A stretch of 31,633 nucleotides of DNA from a virus. The stretch covers positions 1-31,633 of IMG/VR virus record IMGVR_UViG_3300007554_000012; one strand, written 5' to 3'. The notes beneath the pieces are model-generated. The model saw only the letters and a program-made list of their open reading frames with translations, did no database searches and was not told the origin of the DNA. This document shows, one piece after another, positions 26,897 to 31,633 of this stretch. Position 1 is the first letter of the stretch. Every line of letters begins with the position of its first letter. Both the position numbers and the translations under genes were made by a program.

Positions 26897-29800
26897 ATGG
26901 CAATACCAGCAGACGGCAGACTGAAAATGACGCACATTGTTGCGGAGTTTAAACCAGTAAATAACTCCGCACCCCATTCTCTGTCTGAGTATTATAGAGG
27001 TGGTGGTAATGTTCCAGATAGATTTAATAATAGAAATATCCCTGTTGGGCCCAGAGGGCGTACAGTAAAATATTCGGATTTTCGTGGAACATCTGATGCA
27101 ACACTTCCTTATAACATATTAATTCCTACCATATGTGTCGAAGATGCATGGAAATTCATGCGTCTTAGAGATGGAACATTCATGACTAGGTGGGATCAGA
27201 TTAATGATAATAATACTGTCTACTTCACAAGAAATGAAGAACTTGGTTCTGTAAGAATTGATACTCCACAGGATTGGGAATATGTTAAGTTAACTATTCC
27301 TGCAATGAGTTTCAAGATGGGAACTGAAGAAGGATTTGAGCAAGTTGGGTATGAACAACACTGGTCTAACAAAGTAGATAATCAACAAGTCTTTGAAACG
27401 GGTGATTGGAAAATTAGAATTCCAAAGGGATACAGAAGACTTAGAATTTTAGCAACTGGTGCTGGTGGTTCTGGTTCTTCTCAATATATCCCCGGCCAAC
27501 CTACAGAGGAAGATTATGTTCGTGAAGGATTAGTAGGTACAGAGGATCAGGGATTTGATGGTGAAGATACAACAATTACAATGCCAAATAATCAGAAGAT
27601 TAAAATCTTTGGTGGTTATGGTGGTAAACTTTCAAATGCAACAGGAGAAACTACAACAAATCCTGGCGAAACTATCAATACACTTCAAGCGGAAACTGGA
27701 ACAGTAACACTTGCAAGTGGTTTTTCTGAAACTGATTATGCAGAAGGTAAGTACAGTGGTTCGTATATTTTAGAAATTAATAACTCAAGTTATCAATTTT
27801 ACTGGCAAAACCAACTTCTTGCAACAGCAACTGATATTACAAAAGATGTTAGAGATAGTTCTGGTTGGGTGTATACTTCAACTTCTGAAATAATTGACGA
27901 AAATTCTGAAGGTACATTAAAGTGGTATAAGATATCTAGAGTTAAAAGTTTAGAAGTCTCTGCAGAAGTTACCAATAGAATATACAATAGTATGTTGGAA
28001 AGAAACGCTTCTGCTACAGAAAATAATAGACATGTAAACACAGATACCGTAGTAGATGTAATTCGTTATATACAGGCAAGACCTGGCTTTGTTGATATTA
28101 TCAATGCAAATGCAGACTTTGGCCCAAATACATTTGGGACGCCAGACGGATTTAGATATTTACTTGCTCAGGCAAGTGAGTTGTCTACAAATACAACAAC
28201 GAATATTCCAAACTATTCTGGAACCGATACTGGTACTGCTAACACAAACGGCAATCTCTATCAACATAGAGTTTATGCAGAAAATGGTACAACTTCTAAT
28301 AATAATCAAACTACGACTACGACAGTAAGTAATGTTCTCCCTAATGTAACAATTGATTTTTCAGCTGTTAATAGTGGGGGAGGGATAAATTGGACAGTAA
28401 ACTGGTGGAAACATGATGATAAAAATTTACAGAATATTCAGACTGGAACTATTATAAGAACCAAAGAAGGAGTAGTTGATTCAATTGGCAATGTCGGCGA
28501 GTTCAACTCTGGTGTTATAACACTCACACCCACTTTGGGAGATTATATATTTTCAGATGGTGGGGTGGATTACTATAGAGGGACGCTGCATCCATCACAC
28601 AATCTTACATATGGCGATCCATTTATTGGTGCTGGTATATATGAACTTTGGTCTGCACCTACAGCAACTAGCCAAGTAACATCTACTACTGCAAGTACTC
28701 CTCTTCCTGCAAATTCTGCCGCAACAGATTCTGAATTTGTTGTTTCAAGTAATGGTAATTTTTATTATGAATACAATGCATACTTACAAAATACTCAACA
28801 GAGTGTTCGTCCAGAATTAGAAATTTATGTGGACGGTGTTCGCCAAGTTAATTACACTGGATCAAGTGCTCCCACTCTAACAGGAGGTCAGGGAGAAATT
28901 AGACTTGCCTCTGGTAGATTGAATATTACAAATCCAGATTCTACAGTTAGAGTTGTTACTGATTTAAAAACGATAACAACATCCGCAAGTTCGCCAGAAA
29001 TTGATGGTGGTGGGTTTAGTACTATTGCACGAAGTGGAACGCACGATTTACCACTTGGTGCAACTGGCCAACCCGCTGGTAAGGGTATCTTTATTTGGGG
29101 TCAGAATTTTTTTGCATCTCAGAAATTATACACCGATGCGAATGGAAATGTCAGTGTTGTTCACCAATCTTCTTCAGACACCGAAAAATGGTTCTTTATG
29201 ACAACAGAAGAAGATGCAGGGCAATTTTATACTCCGGCAACTTATGGTACAGAACGAATATTTGTTGGAGTTCACAACGCTGGAAAACCAGTATATGTTT
29301 GGGGTAAAAACTATTTTAGATCATATACCTTTAGTGTTGGTAATGATGGTTACTTTTCTTTCATACATCCATCGTCAAGTGACAGAGAACAATGGTACTA
29401 TGCGATTGGTAAAAGAGGTGCGAACTTTACAACCCCAGCTGGGTCTGGAACTTATACATTAGAACTTAATGCCGATTATGCAGGAATGGAAGTTATAGTT
29501 TGGTCTAAAAACTTCTGGGGTATAAACGGGGTCAATACGATGGGCACTAGTTCTGCTCCAAGACATCTTGTTTTTGACTCTGAGGGTAAAGTTGAAGTAC
29601 CTCACTGGTCATCTTCTGACCCAGAACAGTGGTACTGGTGTGTTACGGATGGTGGCACTACATCACAACCAGCTGGAGTTGGTGGAATTTCGATGAATAA
29701 TTTCATATTAGAAACTTCACTAGATACAGAAACCATTGATAAAATTTATCAAAAATATGTTGGAAGAAACTCTAATGTAATTGACAGAAACCTTTTCCGT

Positions 29801-31633
29801 CAACAAAATTATACAGTATTCCAAGGTATCAATTATGTTGTGGGTACTGCCGAATATGCAGCACAGTTTGGGTCAACAGTAACAGAACCAGCTGTTACAA
29901 TACCTGGCCAGGGAACTATACCAACAAAGAATCAACTGATTAGTGTTGCTGGTGGAGTTGAAACTAATAGAACTTATGCTCTATCCACTCTACCAGCAAG
30001 CTCTTTGAAATACACAAGAGATAACTTACGAAGTACTCCATTGTCATATTATGCAAACCTTCCATCAAGTGGTGCAAATATTGTAAGTGCATTGGTTGAA
30101 AAATTCCCAATTAATACTTACTGGTTCGAAGCATCAGGATTGGGAGAATTACATTTCTTTAATAATGATGGTGGAGATGGTGGTTCTTCGTGGCATGGTT
30201 TTGGTACAACAGTTGCTAGCGAATTCCCAACTAATGGAAGTCCATCGGAACCAAATCCAGTATATGGATCGGGTGGTGCAGCTGGTCAACATGGTATGAG
30301 ATATTACAGTAGTACATCGAAAAGTGCTACTATTGGTGGACAGGCAGCTGCCAGTGGATTCTTTGGTGACTTTATGGTATCGCCTGGCGATATTGTTGAT
30401 ATTAAAGTTGGTAGAGGTGGACAATCAAATCAGACTTCATATTTAGATTTGGTGCCCGGCAGTCAAACTCAAGAAGGCACATATGAATCTAACTCAGGAG
30501 ATGGTGGAGATGGTGTAGTTGTTGTATTTGGTTCTAAAGGAAATGACTACACGAAAATCTCAAAGCCTGGCATTGCACTAATTGATGATAGGGGTACAGT
30601 TGTTATGTACTCTGTTGCAAATGTAACTTGTGAAGGAAATCAAGAGCTAACTGGTTCAATTTCTTCAAAAGAAATTCTTTTATTCGGAAAAGGAAAACAG
30701 TATTACTTAGTTCATACTTACCAATTGCAGAAAAATGGATCACAAAAATATCGTGTATATTTCTGTCAAAATGGAGAACACTACGCAAAATTAGAAAAAA
30801 GTGGAACAGCGCCTGGCCCGTTCGTCAGTCCAAGTCCACCAGCTGGATATCTACCAAGTATTAATGTATCTACAGACCCTGTAAATGCGCCAGATGATTA
30901 TGTTGTAACAGGTGCAAAGAGAAGTGATATTGACAATGACATTCAAAGTCCAGATCCATGGCCAATTAAAAAATGTACAGTAACATTTAATACTACTAGA
31001 TCAGCATCTTATGAAAATACAATGACATTTACTAACATTGGCTCTGGTGGAATTGGCCCATCGTCAATTGTATTTGGCCCGAATGCTAGTACACAAACAA
31101 TTACAATGAGTGAAGATGATGTCTATGTTTTAAGAAGTACTGGATTGCAAAGTAACAGGGCGTCATCAATGACAACAAGAGTCAAAGATGACGGAAGGCC
31201 TCACCAAACAACTACTGGAACTACAAGTTCTAGTTTAGGCCCCAGAGAATATCCAGAGTATTTTCATTCTGGCAATTGCGATGAGAACGCTACAGGTGGT
31301 ACGTCAGTTTGGGCACAAGGTAGAGACCAAGACGGAAATACTAAGGTATTCATCAAATACGGAACTGAGGTGATTAGGGGCAATCAAAGTGGTATATTTG
31401 GAACTGTCCAAAATGAATTTGGTACTGGTAATTGGTACGGATTTGGAGATAGTACTGGGTTTAATCCTCAAGGAGCTGCATGGTCATTCAATATTGACGA
31501 TCAAAGACATCAAACTATAGATTATAATGGGTATCGTTATTACAGAAATGACGGTGAAGAAGATGCACTTGGTGTATGTACTAAGAGTCTCAACCAAGGC
31601 TCAATGACATATACATTATATAAAATATTCAGA
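26897..31633 (+). CDS. Large glycine-rich adhesin-like tail protein, 3' end missing
   Basis: An open frame of 1579 codons runs from the ATG at 26897 to the window edge without a stop, so the gene is partial. GAAGAG about ten bases upstream is the ribosome site. Residues 29-64 (SLSEYYRGGGNVPD, then VGPRGRTVKYSDFRG) match the N-terminal anchor seen in tail proteins of marine T4-like phages. About 178-250 begins a glycine-rich domain (RILATGAGGSGSS, then IKIFGGYGGK), and about 1048-1215 completes one (GDGGSSW, GSGGAAGQ, SPGDIVDIKVGRGG, GDGGDGVVVVFG). Between them are two helical segments with (I)Y...R motifs, a threonine-rich stretch and a threefold repeat. After 1215 come beta-rich sequences of unknown type with five or more cysteines. 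It is likely a receptor-binding or host-contact protein, judged from glycine-rich adhesins of other T4-like phages; receptor unknown. Confidence 0.8.
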   Translation, partial: MAIPADGRLKMTHIVAEFKPVNNSAPHSLSEYYRGGGNVPDRFNNRNIPVGPRGRTVKYSDFRGTSDATLPYNILIPTICVEDAWKFMRLRDGTFMTRWDQINDNNTVYFTRNEELGSVRIDTPQDWEYVKLTIPAMSFKMGTEEGFEQVGYEQHWSNKVDNQQVFETGDWKIRIPKGYRRLRILATGAGGSGSSQYIPGQPTEEDYVREGLVGTEDQGFDGEDTTITMPNNQKIKIFGGYGGKLSNATGETTTNPGETINTLQAETGTVTLASGFSETDYAEGKYSGSYILEINNSSYQFYWQNQLLATATDITKDVRDSSGWVYTSTSEIIDENSEGTLKWYKISRVKSLEVSAEVTNRIYNSMLERNASATENNRHVNTDTVVDVIRYIQARPGFVDIINANADFGPNTFGTPDGFRYLLAQASELSTNTTTNIPNYSGTDTGTANTNGNLYQHRVYAENGTTSNNNQTTTTTVSNVLPNVTIDFSAVNSGGGINWTVNWWKHDDKNLQNIQTGTIIRTKEGVVDSIGNVGEFNSGVITLTPTLGDYIFSDGGVDYYRGTLHPSHNLTYGDPFIGAGIYELWSAPTATSQVTSTTASTPLPANSAATDSEFVVSSNGNFYYEYNAYLQNTQQSVRPELEIYVDGVRQVNYTGSSAPTLTGGQGEIRLASGRLNITNPDSTVRVVTDLKTITTSASSPEIDGGGFSTIARSGTHDLPLGATGQPAGKGIFIWGQNFFASQKLYTDANGNVSVVHQSSSDTEKWFFMTTEEDAGQFYTPATYGTERIFVGVHNAGKPVYVWGKNYFRSYTFSVGNDGYFSFIHPSSSDREQWYYAIGKRGANFTTPAGSGTYTLELNADYAGMEVIVWSKNFWGINGVNTMGTSSAPRHLVFDSEGKVEVPHWSSSDPEQWYWCVTDGGTTSQPAGVGGISMNNFILETSLDTETIDKIYQKYVGRNSNVIDRNLFRQQNYTVFQGINYVVGTAEYAAQFGSTVTEPAVTIPGQGTIPTKNQLISVAGGVETNRTYALSTLPASSLKYTRDNLRSTPLSYYANLPSSGANIVSALVEKFPINTYWFEASGLGELHFFNNDGGDGGSSWHGFGTTVASEFPTNGSPSEPNPVYGSGGAAGQHGMRYYSSTSKSATIGGQAAASGFFGDFMVSPGDIVDIKVGRGGQSNQTSYLDLVPGSQTQEGTYESNSGDGGDGVVVVFGSKGNDYTKISKPGIALIDDRGTVVMYSVANVTCEGNQELTGSISSKEILLFGKGKQYYLVHTYQLQKNGSQKYRVYFCQNGEHYAKLEKSGTAPGPFVSPSPPAGYLPSINVSTDPVNAPDDYVVTGAKRSDIDNDIQSPDPWPIKKCTVTFNTTRSASYENTMTFTNIGSGGIGPSSIVFGPNASTQTITMSEDDVYVLRSTGLQSNRASSMTTRVKDDGRPHQTTTGTTSSSLGPREYPEYFHSGNCDENATGGTSVWAQGRDQDGNTKVFIKYGTEVIRGNQSGIFGTVQNEFGTGNWYGFGDSTGFNPQGAAWSFNIDDQRHQTIDYNGYRYYRNDGEEDALGVCTKSLNQGSMTYTLYKIFR
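29036..29680 (+). repeat. Three tandem copies of a roughly 67-residue module in the adhesin-like protein
   Basis: Copies begin near residues 714 (GTHDLPL), 784 (GTERIFV) and 851 (GTYTLEL). Each has an AGKxVYVWGKNF-type strand, with tryptophans at W734, W802 and W869 (spacing 68 and 67), then a glycine turn and HxSSSDxEQWY (HQSSSDTEKWF, HPSSSDREQWY, HWSSSDPEQWY), ending near PA. Copy three has a short insertion after NFW. I do not recognise the family. Confidence 0.8.

Noticed and set aside
26756-26930. Possibility that the fibre and the following adhesin-like gene are one gene broken by a frameshift
   Set aside because: The second gene has its own ribosome site, a 28-base gap and a proper N-terminal anchor motif (SLSEYYRGG), so two genes are more likely.
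1-31633. tRNA genes, CRISPR array, integrase, insertion sequences or terminal repeats
   Set aside because: No cloverleaf-like sequence, regular spaced repeats, recombinase motifs or long direct or inverted repeats were seen; nearly all bases are coding.

Overview
This window is a late structural module of a T4-like contractile-tailed phage, of the broad type found in marine cyanophages and pelagiphages. The evidence is T4-type baseplate proteins recognisable gene after gene (gp26, a gp54-like tail-tube protein, gp4, gp48, gp53, a gp27-like hub protein, gp5, gp25, gp6, gp7, gp8), T4-type late promoter boxes (TATAAATA), strong A+T bias and very tight gene packing. There is no chromosomal gene, tRNA, rRNA, CRISPR array or insertion sequence. 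The host cannot be told from this window.

Layout. Positions 50-2446 (minus strand) hold four genes: gp26-like hub protein, a tail-tube-fold protein (probably gp54), an unrecognised 191-residue protein, and the gp4-like head-completion nuclease. A 51-bp divergent gap at 2447-2497 carries a late promoter. From 2498 to the window end all genes are on the plus strand: gp48 tube cap, gp53 wedge, gp27-like hub, gp5 spike with two cell-wall-cutting domains, gp25, gp6, a 2221-residue gp7, gp8 (behind a second plus-strand late box), a 2311-residue DUF4815-type protein, a 66-residue coiled-coil protein, a 399-residue fibre-like protein, and a very large glycine-rich adhesin-like gene that runs off the window after 1579 codons.

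How the genes work together. The gp27-like hub and gp5 spike form the central needle. gp48 and the tube protein start the tail tube on that hub. gp53, gp25, gp6, gp7 and gp8 build the wedges around it. The last four genes lie where T4 carries gp9 to gp12 (fibre connectors, pins and short fibres) and look like peripheral attachment parts. gp4 completes the head.

The unusual material lies in the expanded proteins: an M15 peptidase plus a transglycosylase-like domain in gp5; lectin-like and repeated beta modules in gp7; a carbohydrate-binding-like insertion in gp8; and, in the last gene, a three-copy repeat of about 67 residues nested inside what looks like a split glycine-rich adhesin domain. 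No gene-free stretch exceeds 51 bases. No database search was possible; family names come from recognisable motifs and gene order.
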